Shown piece after piece: positions 46,943-59,167 of a stretch of DNA of 64,000 nt. A program made the position numbers and the translations under genes. The first letter of the stretch is position 1, and each line of letters opens with the position of its first letter. The notes under the pieces were generated by a model. That model was not told the origin of the DNA. It did not search any database and worked only from the letters and a program-made list of their open reading frames with translations. This DNA is from Costus lasius (taxonomy: Eukaryota; Streptophyta; Magnoliopsida; Zingiberales; Costaceae), in the NCBI GenBank assembly GCA_027563935.2, contig CM050454.1, positions 8,460,001-8,524,000 on the forward strand. The letters run 5' to 3'.

Positions 46943-48290
46943 TTAGGCCCGATGGCAGGAGTAGCTGGCCGAGTTCGAGATACTATGGCAGCACAAGCCA
47001 GGCCACGCCAACGTTGTCTCGGATGCACTGAGTTGACTTTCGGCTTTGGTGTGCTGCGCGACCGCCTCGGTAGACAGCGACCTCCTCGCTAGAGTGGAGA
47101 CAGCGACGACCGGAGACACACGCTACTAGTCCCTGCCGAGATAGGTACATGATAGGGTGGTGCATCGCTTCGTTGTGGGCACACGCGGCCTCCTGATGGC
47201 GAGCAAGGGGAGACCTCTCATCCTAGGGGGAGGCATGTTACGACGAGACTTGATGGCTGAGGTACATGATGTGCCGTGGGCGGGCCATCCGGGGCAACAA
47301 CGTATGTATGCCCTGATGGCGAGGTTATGCTATTGGCCCTCTTTGAGGGTCGACATTGAGCATTTTGTTCGAACATGCGTGATTTGTTAGAAGGACAAGG
47401 TGGACCGATGGCGAGAGGCGGGCCTCCTCTAGCTTCTACCGAGGTCGGAGCATCCATGGACCTCGGTGTCTCTGGACTTTATCACGGGATTTCCATTGGT
47501 CGACGGATGGGGCTCGGTGTTCATCGTCGTCGATTTGTTCTCCAAGTACACCGTATTTATGGCGACTACCCCTCACTGTCCGACCGAAGAGGTAGCCACA
47601 CTTTTTTTGGCACGGCATGATGAAGTTGTTTGCTCTTCCCACCGACATAATGAGTGACCGTGATCCCCGTTTCACGGGGCAATTTTGTAGACGTTGTTTC
47701 GCAGAATGGGGTCACAATTGAAATTATCCACGGCATACCACTCTCAAACAGAAGGTCAAATGGAATGGGTGAATGCCATGCTTGAGGAGTACTTGCAGCA
47801 TTACGTGACTGCAAGCAAGCGGAATTGGGTCGAGCTGCTAAACACCGCCTAATTCGCACATAACCTCCACCGATCCTCAGCCACTGGGAAGAGCCCCTTT
47901 GAGGTGATCTTGGGCTGCCAACCCCTCACTCTGGTCGATGTGATGCAGCGGGATGACGATGGGGTCTGTTTGACAGTGCATCGGCTAGCAAGGGGCTGCT
48001 CGTCAAATGGAATACTATGCAAACCACAGCCGCGGCGATAAGGAATTTCAACCATGTGATTTGGTTTTGCTGAAGATTACCCAAAAGATGTGGAAGCATA
48101 TCCCCGCCAGGAGGGTACTCTGTAGCCTGGTTCCCAAGTACCATGGCCCCTTTCGGGTTGTCAATCGGGTAGGCATGGTGGCCTATCGGATTAAGCTTCC
48201 GGAGTGGCTGAAAAAGTATCCTGTCTTCCATTTTTCATTCCTCAAGAGATTCTATGAAGACCTTGATGAAAGCCGAGAATAGAAGATTTG
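46943..48290 (+). pseudogene. Gypsy pol remnant, RNase H end and integrase (right part)
   Basis: It resumes where 38453 stopped (ARWQE...LAEFE words). Then come integrase pieces in several frames: VPWAGHPGQQRMYALMARLC and VDIEHFVRTCVIC (zinc region, 47157-47390), SLDFITGFPLVDGWGSVFIV (47466), SDRDPRF (about 47657) and the C-terminal domain GPFRVVNRVGMVAYRIKLP (48007-48282). Many frameshifts and stops show an old copy. Confidence 0.85.
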
Positions 48291-48400
48291 ATCGCCCCCG
48301 GCGATCCGGGCGTAGTTCGATCATGGACTCGATCGGGTGCTCGATTGTCAGACGAAGGGAATCAACGTCAGCAACCACCATACCGAGTTCCTAGTGCAGT
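48291..48400 (+). other. 3' untranslated part of the gypsy remnant
   Basis: This non-coding continuation of the gypsy remnant is interrupted at 48400 by a hAT MITE and continues after 48877. Confidence 0.5.
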
Positions 48401-48869
48401 TAGGGGTGTGCAAACGGTTTGGTAAATTCAGTTTTTACCGATTTACCAATCAATGTGGTAAATTTGGTTCGATAAAAAAAAATCGGTTTTGGTGTCGGTA
48501 ATAGATTTTCTAAAATTCGATTTTGGTTTTGGTATCGGTTTTTTATTTTTGGTTATGTAAAAACTAAATTTACCGATACAAGTATCAAATTAATAAATTC
48601 GATAAATTTGGTAATTTACCGATATAAATATAAAATTATTAAATTTTATTTGATAAATATATAAAAATAAAAATATTTTTATATTTATAAGAATAAGATA
48701 ATTTAAATTAGTAAATCGGTAATTTACTGAATTTACTAAAAAGATTTTGATAAATTCAGTTCGGTGACTATTCGGTAATTTCCTTATTCGGTTCGGTATC
48801 GATTTTTAAATTTTTGGTAAATATTTAATCGGTAAATTTGATATCGATTTTTACCGATTGCCCACCCTA
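48401..48869. mobile_element. hAT-type MITE, 469 bp
   Basis: The termini are TAGGGGTGTGCAA and TTGCCCACCCTA. Flanks are agtgcagt (48393-48400) and agtatagt (48870-48877), alike in 6 of 8 positions, which fits a decayed 8-bp duplication. The interior repeats words such as GGTAAATTTGGT and TTACCGATTTACC in both orientations. The insertion is younger than the gypsy remnant it splits. Confidence 0.85.
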
Positions 48870-48877
48870 AGTATAGT

Positions 48878-49752
48878 GACAAGGTGCGGTGGAACCAACG
48901 CGAGAGAAAGCTAGCGACCTCTGACAGATCGAAACACAGCTGAAGGAGTTCATGGAAAGCTGGGCGCTGAGGGCGGCGTCGGCTTCAACCGGGGGAGAGT
49001 TGTGAGGCTTGAGGGACCAGCGGGGCCCCGAGCATGGGGTCACACAGCTATGCTAGAAGGAAGATGCAACTTTGACCAGCTGGATCGGGCTGCTTCAGGC
49101 GGGAGAGGATCCAGAATCTGTTGAAGGAATTCGATCGAACTCAACTACGGACGTCATGCTCAGAGGTGCAAAAACAACTCGGTATGTCCCTTATGAAGGT
49201 AGCAGGTGGATGGCGGCGTGATGGGACTCACCTTGGGAGGTGCAGTGGTGGAAAAAAAAAGGAGGCTCGGGAAAAGGGAAGACCCGGGCAACCATTAGGG
49301 CTCTCGTGGTTCATCTTTTGTTCGACAAGTTCGACCCAACGGGAGTGACACACTGGACGACGAGGGATAATGAACGACTATCCTCCCATTCCCGACGGAT
49401 CAGGCAAAAGTACAGAGGTACCAAACATCCGCGGGGTGGTGAGATTGGAGTGGTTGTATAAGGGGAGTGTTTTATATAACTATGTAAGTGTGGAATAAAA
49501 GAGTGAAAACTTCCCTCTTGTTTGATGGACTATGTCTTCTAGTTGGGTTTCATCGCCGGGGAACTTATGCCACTAGAGAGGGGGCTGAGGGGAGCTTTGT
49601 CAATAAATCTCCATGCCGCTGTTGACTTCCCAACTGAACGGCTTGAGTCAACCCCATGTGCTAACACGGATAGACTTAGAAAAAAAAAATTCCGGACAGG
49701 CTCGAACATAACACCAACCCTACTATGAAAATTAAAAATTCGGGTTGACTAA
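48878..49752 (+). other. Rest of the gypsy remnant, possibly including its 3' LTR
   Basis: The sequence around 48990-49530 has open frames but no domain. A stretch with ATAAGGGGAGTG, then TATATAACTATG and GGAATAAAAGAG (about 49458-49502) resembles promoter and poly(A) signals of an LTR. There is no partner LTR on the left, so it cannot be verified. Confidence 0.35.
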
Positions 49753-51099
49753 ACTCTGATTACTTATTAGGACTATGCCCTTGTTGGATCAAGTAATCTA
49801 GGATTTAAATTTGGGATTTTTTTTGTTGGTCATCCCCGGGTTTTGTTGTTGCCGGATATTTGAGTTTGTTCTTTTGCAATTTTAGAACTTGCCTCTGGAA
49901 ATATTCTATATTCTGAGACTTTTTTAGAAAATGGTTGCATTCATGCATGTGCTTTTTGATGGGATGCAAATATAGATAGTGGAATTTGTAATGGAATTAA
50001 TCGAGAGTAGTTTCTGTGACCTTAAGCCATGCAAACATTTTATTTACTCGCGCATAAATTATAGAATATAGCATCACGAGATGCACATCTTTCAAAAAGA
50101 GAACACGTAGTGCACATTCATATTCTGTTTTCTTAGGTTGGCAATTCTAATCTAGATTGATCAAGTAAGAGTCGGCCCATTCATATTTACTTTTGTAGTG
50201 TTCTTTTGTTGTCTTGTGTGATATATTTGGATGTAGTTGTTAATGTGGTGTTTTGTAGTGTTTTTTTTTTTTTTTTGGTGTTTTTACATATTTGCATACA
50301 AATGTTTCTAAAAAATGAATTGTTCTACTCTGTTGCAGAGTTTTATATCTTCTGAATATGGGAACTAGCTACTGCATTGTTGTGAAATGTAGGGATAGAA
50401 TGGTCGAAACCTGAGTGCGATTTTTTTTGGATTCATCGGTTGTTCCCGTGAAAAACTATCATTTCTCTTTAATATCTTTTGTTTGTTAAACTTTAAGAAA
50501 TGGAATCTTTTCAGATGTTCTGAGATAATTCAGAAGTAGGATTACACACAGTAATATCAAATTTTCTTGGATTCTCTAATCATATAGAAATATATCTTTG
50601 TTGGTTGGCCATTGCTTTTCGTAAGAAAGATTTGAATACAAATTCCAGTGCAATCAAGCTCTTTTTTTCATTTGTATATGGCTTGATGGTCTTGGGTTGC
50701 AACAAAGCCATCAACTTCCCTTCCAGTGTCATTATCGCTCAAATAAGAACCACGGGATTGAAAATTCTATGAAATAGTACCGACTATTTGAGTGGATTTA
50801 CTAGTTTCTTTTGTCTTTTTTAACCCAATCATAAATATCCTGTTGATAATCTTTTATGAAGTTCTATTTGAGTGGATTTACTCGAGTCATTTGATCATTT
50901 CATTTCATCATCATTGTTCATCTCCTCCGAAGTTCATACTGACTTTCAAATAGACAAGTGTGCTTGGAAACATGCTTACATATTTTATTAGATAACGATT
51001 AAACAAGATTTAACTTAATTTAACCTAACGTAATATATAAGCCTTAATAAAATATTTTTCTATCTACGAAATTTAATTAGCTGGGCTTTAACTCTTTGT
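49753..51099 (+). repeat. Duplicate of the RPS15A leader intron
   Basis: It matches 19499-20811 over its whole length (starts ACTCTGATTACTTATTAGGA, ends GGGCTTTAACTCTTTGT). There are scattered substitutions and small insertions, by eye a few per cent. Homology ends two bases before the splice-acceptor AG of the intact gene, so the exon is excluded. It is non-coding here. Confidence 0.93.
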
Positions 51100-51732
51100 T
51101 AAATCCAGTTTTATCCGGTGGGCATGATTTGTTAGTGGGCATGATTTGGATTTTTAATTTATACAAAAAAAGAATTTTTAGTAATTTTTTTAAGTGTAAT
51201 TTTTTTCTAATGAATTGGACTTTGAATAAGATAAGGTAATCTTATACGATTAATTAAATTTTATAGTTTTTGTATAATTTTTTACTATTTTATTTGTAAA
51301 TTTTAAATTTCTATAGATTATTCATACTTTTTTATAATTATATAATTCAATTTTATAATATTTTATAGTTATTCGATAATAACTATATTAAGTAATATTG
51401 AGTAATTTTTTATAGTATTATATAGTATTTTTTAAAATATGGGAGTAAAAGTATAAAAATGGAGTGCACATATCAAATGTTATCTATCTTCAAGTTTTCT
51501 TTCTCTCGTAGGAAATACAAAGAAAGAAAATTTTCATACTTTTCATACTTTTCTATCCATCTTAGTTTCCCTTCCTCATATCAAATGTACACATATCAAA
51601 TGCACATTCTACCTCACTTTCTCCTACCTCAACCTCCGACCTCCAACCTCGCCCTCACCCTCCAGTGTCAAGCTCATGGCTGTCGATCATCAAGCTCTTC
51701 GCCCTTGTTGCAGTCGCCCTCGCCCTCACCCT
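51100..51732. other. AT-rich DNA followed by C-rich low-complexity DNA
   Basis: Bases 51100-51440 are strongly AT-rich. Bases 51440-51620 repeat ATATCAAATG and TTTTCATACTT words. Bases 51620-51732 are CCTC/GCCCTC-rich. No gene is seen. Confidence 0.4.
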
Positions 51733-51879
51733 TAGGGGTGGCAATGGGTCGGGCGCCCGCATTGCCACCCAAAACCTGAACCTAACCCAATTTCCAAACC
51801 TGATACCCGAACCCGGGTTAAATATCCTATTGTGTAAACCAAACTCGGGTCGGGTATTTAATCGAGTACCTTCGGGTAC

Positions 51880-53585
51880 TGATGTAGCAACTAATAGGTG
51901 TGGGGGTTCTTAAGCCGTACTCTAGGGTTTTACACAATGCGCGATAAAAACGGGAGAGGGTCGTGAGACGAGGGAAGAGAAAACGCGTCGGAAAGGTGTA
52001 GGGAAGCCGATAGAAAACACGACGACGATAGTGACGAGTTCGATTAGGGCAACACAAATGCAAATGAAGAGAACGGCACCCAACTAAATAATACAGCGCA
52101 CTAACCTCGTAACAAATTTAGCGAATTCCTGCAGTTCTCTTAGCGCGTTTTAAGCTTAGCCGGCGTTGGGGGATTGCGGTTGTGCGGGGTTCAGCTCGCG
52201 CACCTACGCAGCTAAAACAAACCAAGACAAGAGATGCCACGCCTCCGATGGACGGACAGCCGTGGGTGAAGGAAAAAGGAGAAAAATCGCAGCAACGAAA
52301 CGTGCACGAGAATGACAAACAAGCGAACCTGACCCACCGGAAGGGTGGGATTTACTTCAAACCGAAAGCGGAACAACTTGGAATCGAAGAGACGTCTTCG
52401 ACCCGAACACGACGAAGGCAAGAATCCGGCTTGTCTTCACAACCGCTGGTGACTCTCAGCTCACCAGGAGATCTCTCAAACACTAAACAGAACTACTTAG
52501 CACTTAGCCCTACCTCCTCTTTTATAGAATAAGAGGGGAGGGAACAAACAAAATACACAAGAGACACTCAACTCTAACCACTTACCAACTCTTGCAGGCC
52601 ACAAAAGTGGTCAAGCTGCAACTACAAGACAAGGAATAACAACTACCTAATATTCTCCGAAGCTGGTCGCGTGATCCTGCGTCCTTGTACGGGGGCGGTT
52701 TAGACGCATTCCGAGCATACGACAACAAAACAGTAGAACTTCGATGTTGTGGGCTAGGTCACCACCGTCGCGGCTCATTCTTGGGCCGTGTTACTAATCA
52801 GATTACGCGGCCCACCTGGGGTTGGATCTTCAGGGGGTCGGCTCGTAGTGCCCTTGGGCTGCGCCACTTCGGTATGGATGGAAAGAGGGCTAATGACGCC
52901 CAAGAAACGGTCCCGGGGCTTACTTTGGCGTTGGGATCGCTGGATTTCCACCTTGTTGGGCTCCTTTGGGTCGTCATGGGGTGGAGCAACATGGTAGGGG
53001 AGGCGGTGCACATCGAAGTGGGGTCGTCGGGGCTGCAAAGTGCCTTCAGGGTCGAACACGGCTTGGCCGTGATAGTGATCACGGCCGTGTTCAGAGTCGA
53101 CGCGATCCACAGAATCGAGCACGACCTACCCGTGCTTGGGATCACGCCCGTGCTTGGCGTTGCCGAAATCCACAGAATCGAGCACGGCCTACCCGTGCTT
53201 GGGATCACGCCCGTGTTTGGCGTTGCCGAAATCCACAGAGTCGAGCACGGCCTGCCCGTGCTTGGCATTGCCGAAATCCACAGAATCGAGCACGGCCTGC
53301 CCGTGCTTGGAGTCACGCCCGTGCTTGGCATTGCCGAAATCCACAGAACTGGGCACAGCTTGCCCGTGATCAGGAGCACGGCCATGTTCGGCGCTCGCGT
53401 CTTCGGGCGATCATGTCACAGCCGTGACGGGGCGCACGGCCTGGCCGTATTGGGGCCTGGGGAGCTCTGACTGAGATGAAAATTCCGAGGAAAATTCCTG
53501 GGATCCTGGGGAGTCTCCCCAAGTGTCTTTTGGAGGGATTAGGCCGCCCTCAAGTGTGTTCATGGGCCCGTTTGCGCCTGCATCA
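51880..53585. mobile_element. Probable solo LTR, 1.7 kb
   Basis: It begins TGATGTAGCAAC and ends GCGCCTGCATCA (short inverted TGATG...CATCA ends). Flanks are GGTAC (51875-51879) and GATAC (53586-53590), 4 of 5 alike. No pol genes are inside. It has a minisatellite at 53105-53345. A solo LTR from unequal recombination is the simplest reading; the orientation is unresolved. Confidence 0.5.
53105..53345. repeat. 63-bp minisatellite, unit length a multiple of three
   Basis: The unit starts ATCCACAGAATCGAGCACGG and continues with CCCGTGCTTGGGATCACGCC, then CGTGCTTGGCGTTGCCGAA. Four units are visible; the third is 45 bp because 18 bp are missing. All lengths are multiples of three, so a frame on each strand stays open across it. 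A decayed fifth unit follows to about 53395. Confidence 0.85.
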
Positions 53586-53945
53586 GATACGCAATTAAAT
53601 AAAATAAAAATATTTATTATTTATATTTTATAAAATATAATTTAAAAATAAAAATAAAAATAAATATATTTATATAATAACTATTTATTATTATTATTAT
53701 TATTTTACTAATAATATATATTTATATAATAGTTATTTTATTATTATTTATATTTTTAATAAAAAAATATTTATTTATTTATTATTAAAATTAGGTACGT
53801 ACCGGCGTCACTAAACCCGAACCCAATTAAAACCCGACCAATCAAACCTAAACCTGTCCTGTTTAGATAAATGGGTACCCGAACCTGGTGTAAACGGGTC
53901 GGGTACTCAACCCCGACGGGTAATTTTGCTAGCCCTAGTCGCCCT

Positions 53946-54638
53946 CCATCATCGAGCTCGTGCCCGCCGCCCACCGAGCTCCTCGCCCTAGCCCTCCAGC
54001 ATCGAGCTTGTGCCTGCCGACCACCGAGCTCCTCGCCCTCACTGATGTCACCTACAGCTCACTTCCTCGCCGTCGACCTCTCCCCCGAATCCGCTGACTC
54101 TCCCTCACTTTCTCTGACCTAACCTAGCTGGTCGGAAGTTCGCGCCCCACCCCCACCTACCAAGCTCGCCTCCACCGAGCGACGACCACGGAGCTCCTTG
54201 CCCACCATCTGCCGACCACTGACTCCCTCGCCACCTCTCTCTTGCCACCAAGCATGAACTAGGGAATGATCACGTGGGCAGCAATGACTTTTCCAATCCT
54301 CCCTGTAGTATTTCTTCCCCTTTTCATTTTTTCTCTCACTCGGTTTTTCCATCCGTTGAAGGAAACACACCCAACATGTGAATATTATAATGGTTATGGC
54401 CTGATACTTTGATAATAAAATTAGAAATGACAATGGTTTTACATTTAAACCTAATACTCAAACCCAACTCGATTATTACTATCCAACAACCTAACTCAAC
54501 TCGAACTTGAGTTGGTCAAGTACTCGAGTCCGACGTGTACCTAAGATCTAGTTGGGAGAGAGGTACGACACAAGCAGAGGTGGGAGAGGAGGTAGGTGAG
54601 GTCGATGAGTCTGTGGAGGTAGGGGTGAGGGTGATAAG
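53946..54638. other. C-rich low-complexity DNA
   Basis: Bases 53940-54060 repeat CATCGAGCTCGTGCCTGCCG-like words about three times. The rest is mixed, ending with purine-rich GGTGGGAGAGGAGG words before the chromovirus. No gene is supported. Confidence 0.4.
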
Positions 54639-56385
54639 TGTCACGCCCTAAATTAGGGTAATATTTTTTTGATTATTTTACCTGTGAGTCAACGCTTGAC
54701 TCGAGTCCAAATACGTCAACGCTGATATCGCAACGGTCGAGACCGCTGGATTGGGCGCGAATGGCGGGGACAATTCCTCGAACCAACCCCCAACCCGACT
54801 ATGGACTCTTGCGGAAGATCGCTGCCATTCCAACACGGTTCAGATCAATGCTGATGATTCACCGGAGACCGGTATCGTTGAGTCGAACCGGGTTCACCCG
54901 AACCCAAATAGGACTCACCCGTAATCGACCGCGGCGGCCGGGGTCCACAACAGGTTCCGAGCACGCTCACGTGCTAGAGAGGAAATGGAGGGGAGTTATC
55001 GGACGTCCCACGCCGGGGAGTCAGGCTCACCCACTCGTCCAAAGATCAAGCCGGCGCCTAGCGATCACGGACGGTCGTCCACTCGGCGTCGCACGCCGGT
55101 GATAGGAGGTACTCAACCGGCTCCTCTCTCGCACCACGGCGAAGAGGCCGGACGATGCTTCGCAAACTATGTCACTCGTAGGTGACGAGGAAACTCGCGG
55201 TCTCGTCCTTCTCACGCGTCATCGAGAACGGCCGAAAGGAACGGGATGCCCGCAAGCAACCGGCCACGTGCACGTTGGCGTCGATGGCAGACGGTGGAGA
55301 GCACATCAGCGGGACGTATTCGTCCGCGGATGGGGAAGAACCCCGTACACGTTGTCGGCGACACTCGTTGGAGAAGATAGGGAAGAAGCCGACGTCACAC
55401 GCCGGCGGCTGGAGCCACCGGGAAGGAGAGCTGACGGTCGATGGGCGGTGGCTGAGGAGCTGGCGGTGACAACCCTCCCACACGCGCGGAGCGAGGGGCG
55501 GAGGAAGGACGGGCTTTAACGAGGTGGCCGAGATGGACGGAAGGAGGAGAAGACCAACGCTGCTCCTGCGCTAACGGTGAAGCTCGGCGACCACCAGGTC
55601 TCTTCACCGGCGGAGGAACAACAACGGCCGCACGCAGGCGGTGAACGACAGGATCTCTCGCACACAAGCGAGTTGGCTCCGGAACTTCCCGCTCGCAGGC
55701 GGGCCGGCAGCCGGGAGGAGGCATAGGGCCCGCCGGAGGAGCAGGAAGGAGGAACGGCCACCCAGAACCACTGTCGGAGCGGAGAATAGAAGCCGCCGGG
55801 AGCCGCGAGCTCGACCGGGGGAGAAGGAAACGACGGCGGAGAAGAAGGTTACCTCGGTGATCACATGACCGCCGGCTCCTTCTAGTCGGTGAAGTTGTTG
55901 CCGACTAAGCCTTCCAAGGCGGTCTGGAAGTGTGGTTCCGGCGAGGTCGACGGCGACGAAGATGACGGGGACGGCGGAAAGGAACGAGGAAGCTCGGCGT
56001 GTTCCGTCCACCCGCCCACACCACCGGAACACGAGCTCGAGCTTGGGCACGGCGACTGCTGGAGATCCGAGTTTCGTCAGGCGACAGAACAGAAGGAGAG
56101 AGAGAGGGCGAAGATCGGTTCTCGCGGCGAAGAAAAAGTGAGGAGGACGACGACCTCCGAATTCTTTTCTTCCCGTTTTGCCTCGTCCACATCGGCACGC
56201 AGCTCGAGAACTCGACCAGTCACGTCAGTGCCCGCACCGCGTCAGCGCCCACGCCGCCTCGTTGACGAACGAACGAATTCGTTCGAAACGGATTCGGGCC
56301 TCGCCCGAATTTTCACCCGCCGCCCGATATAGGTAAGCTGGGCTAAGGCGTGATTCGCGCCCAATTTCCAGCCCAAGGCCTAATA
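54639..56385 (-). repeat. Chromovirus 3' LTR (left copy)
   Basis: 1747 bp, GC-rich, ending GGCCTAATA where the other copy has AGCCTAACA. Large overlapping frames occur on both strands because of base composition and the lack of selection; they are not genes. Confidence 0.92.
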
Positions 56386-56904
56386 TTCTCCCCCTCCGGA
56401 GCGAGTCGCCGTCCTCGGTGACTCAAGGTAACGTCGGATCTCATCCTCGAACTGCCACAGTTCGAATGCCTTATACCACGTAGCTTCTTCTATCGGAGAA
56501 CCTTCCCACGGAACAAGAAATTCTGTTCGTCGATTCTTCCTACTATGTCCCAAAACTCGGTGATCTAGGATCTCTCCAATTCTTTGGTCAAACTCCGTTC
56601 GAACCATTGGAGGTGCGCGAAACGACTGAGACCGAGCTGGATTCCCTGGATCCCTATGGAACCTCTTTAGAAAGCTCACATGGAATGTCGGATGCAGCTT
56701 CATCCTGTCGGGGAGCTTCAGACGATACGCAACGGAGCCAACCCGACTCAAAACCTCGAAAGGTCCATCGTTTCTCTGGATAAGACCTTGATATGCTGCC
56801 TTCGCAGATATCTTCCTCCATATCTGCGGGGTAAGTCGGAGAAGCACTAAATCGCCCACGGCGAACTCTTCATCCCGACGTCGACGGTTTGCATATTGTT
56901 GCAT
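56386..56904 (-). pseudogene. Chromovirus integrase C-terminus and chromodomain
   Basis: The minus frame from 56904 reads NRRRDEEFAVGDLVLLRL, GPFEVLSRVGSVAYRLKLP and HPTFHVSFLKRFH (integrase C-terminal domain). The chromodomain-like FLVPWEGSPIEEATWYKAF follows. Chromodomains guide integration to heterochromatin. It is separated from the next frame by a stop at 56940-56942, so pol is interrupted. Confidence 0.88.
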
Positions 56905-56940
56905 TCGTCGGGCTGCTAGCTCGAGGCTATCCCTAGCCTC

Positions 56941-57939
56941 CTAGAGCGACTCCACTCGCTCACGAGCTGCCCGTTGAGCCGTAGGACATCTCCCCTCGGA
57001 GGTCCTCATCGCGACGTCAATGGGAGTTAGGGGTTGTCTCCCTAACACTAGCTCAAAGGGGTTGTGCCCCGTAGACGATGATCTGTGGAGATTGTAGGCA
57101 AATTGTGCCGAATCAATCCACTTCACCCAATCCTTTTGACTCGCAGTCACGAAATGACAGAGGTAGTCCTCCACGAGGGCATTCACCTGTTCCGTCTGTC
57201 CATCCGTCCAGGGATGGTTAGCTATGGAGAAGTTTAACTTCGTTCCCAGCTTGTCGAACAACGTCGACCAGAAACGTCCAGTGAACCGAGCATCTCTATC
57301 GCTCACGATATCCGTTGGGAGCCCAAAATGTTTCACCACATTTTGGAAGAATAAATCTGCAGCTACCACAGCTGAGCACGGTTCGGGTGCTGGAATAAAA
57401 ACTTCATACTTGGAGAATCTATCCACAACCACGAATATTGATGTTTTCCCCTCGACCTTGGGAAACTCACCAATAAAATCCATGGACACACTTGTCCAGG
57501 GGGTCTCGGGAATAGGCAAAGGTTGCAACAACCCAGCCGGTAACCTCCGATCGACCTTGTCTTGTTGACAAACAAGACATGTGCGGATATACATTTCAAT
57601 GTCAGCACACATAGCCGGCCAATAACATGACTTGGACAATAAGGCGAGCATGCGTCTTTGTCCTGGATGACCCGACCACGGGGTATCATGGAGCTCCCTA
57701 AGCAGCTCACGCCGCAATCCACCAGATGAGGGGACTAGTGGCCTCTCGCCACGGGCCATGACCACGTTATCGGCACCCAAATAATATCGTCGAGTCATAC
57801 CCGACTTAATCTGCTCCACAATCTTTCGATATGTCTCATCGAAAGTAGCTGCTGCTTTTATCCTCGTAAGGAGATCTCTTTCCACTCTGGAGATCGCAAA
57901 GCAGACTAAGGCGTTAAGTCTACTCAGTGCATCAGGCAC
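56941..57939 (-). pseudogene. Chromovirus integrase core
   Basis: The minus frame holds the zinc region (ELHDTPWSGHPGQRRM and RTCLVCQQDK) and the catalytic triad: Asp in SVSMDFIGEFP, Asp in IVSDRDARF and Glu in DGQTEQVNAL. A 332-codon open frame with all three residues is well preserved. It starts after the RNase H end (MPDALSRLNAL) and stops at 56941. Confidence 0.9.
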
Positions 57940-57975
57940 TACATTAGCCTTTCCAGGCTTGTGTTTCCACTGGAA

Positions 57976-58461
57976 CTAGAATTCTGCAAGGAATTCCTGC
58001 CATCTGGCCTGTTTTGCCGATAATTTCTTTTGTGTGGTGAAATATGTATTCGCCACATTGTCGGTTTTCACCACGAAGGCGTTACCTAGGAGATATACTC
58101 TCCATGTTTGGAGGCAGTGCACCACTGCTACCATCTCCTTTTCATGAGCAGAGTATCTCTGCTCTGTCTCATTTAGCTTTCGACTCTCGAAAGCTACAGG
58201 ATGCCCATCCTGTATCAGCACTCCACCGATCGCCTGATCCGAAGCGTCGGTGTGAACCTCGAAAGGTTTTCCAAAATCTGGTAATTTTAGGATCGGTTCA
58301 GAAGCTATATGCTCTTTCAAGTCTTGAAAGGCCGACTGACACCGATCATCCCAACCCCAGTTGGTATTCTTTTTCAGCAAGTTGCTGAGGGGTGCAGTTA
58401 CTCTCGAACAACCCCGAATGAACTTTCGATAAAAGTTCACAACACCGAGGAAACTCCTCAA
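57976..58461 (-). pseudogene. Chromovirus RT thumb and RNase H
   Basis: The minus frame has [16 protein letters not shown] (thumb), FEVHTDASDQAIGGVL (RNase H first Asp), YSAHEKEMVAVVHCL (Glu) and VVKTDNVANTYF (Asp), ending ARWQEFLAEF. An isolated stop separates it from the integrase frame. Confidence 0.9.
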
Positions 58462-58479
58462 CTCGGTCTGATTTGAGGG

Positions 58480-59167
58480 AACTTGTCATTCCACAATGGC
58501 TCAGACCTTGCTCTTGTTCATTTGCACCTGGCCATGGCCTACCACATGTCCAAGGAAGGAAATCTCTTCCGAACATGAAAGTGCATTTTTCCAGCTTCAA
58601 GTAAAGCTGGTTTTCCCTCAAAACTTGAAGAACCCTCTTCAAGTGTACCAAATGTTCCTCAACGCTTGAGGAATATACTACTATATCGTCCAGATATACC
58701 ACGACAAAGTCATCTAAAAAAGGTGCTAACACCTGGTTCATCAGATGACAGAACGTCGCTGGAGCATTGGTTAGCCCAAAGGGCATGACCAGAAACTCAA
58801 ATGCTCCATAACGGGTCACGCAGGCTGTCTTCCGTTGATCGCCCTCGGCGATACGGACCTGCCAGTAGCCCGACCTCAAGTCAGGCTTGGAGAATATCCG
58901 AGCTTTTCCTAGTCTATCCAACATATCTGGGATCAAAGGAATAGGATAGCTATCCCGGACTGTTATCTTATTTAGGGCTCTGTAATCCACACAGAACGTC
59001 AAAGACCCGTCCTTCTTCTTTCGGAATAGGACCAGGGCTCCATATGGTGACACGGTTGGCATAACAAACCTTGCTTCCAACAACTCATCGAATTGTTTGC
59101 GGAGCTCGGCCAACTCCACCGGCGGCATCCTATAAGGAGCCTTGGATGGGGGAGTAGATCCTACCAC
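58480..59167 (-). pseudogene. Chromovirus reverse transcriptase, frameshifted
   Basis: The minus frame has [27 protein letters not shown] (usual KLDLRSGY), [12 protein letters not shown] and the catalytic [11 protein letters not shown]. After KCTFMFGRD (about 58570) the frame shifts. A stop near 58490 precedes the thumb frame. Confidence 0.9.

Larger units (their letters stand above)
51733..53937. mobile_element. hAT-like non-autonomous element, split by a solo-LTR-like insertion
   Basis: The ends are TAGGGGTGGCAATGGGTCGG and TAATTTTGCTAGCCCTA. Flanks ctcaccct (51725-51732) and gtcgccct (53938-53945) agree at 6 of 8 bases. Both subterminal regions carry GGGTACCCGAAC / CGGGTCGGGTA words, the same style as other hAT MITEs here. 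A 1.7-kb insertion occupies 51880-53585. Confidence 0.7.

Noticed and set aside
52685..53470. 261-codon open frame, + strand
   Set aside because: It lies wholly in the putative solo LTR. Its second half is the minisatellite, and an equally long frame exists on the opposite strand. No domain is recognisable.
54761..56332. Many 60-150-codon frames on both strands (also 60601-62319)
   Set aside because: Both sets are in the two LTRs of the same chromovirus; high GC and few stops explain them.
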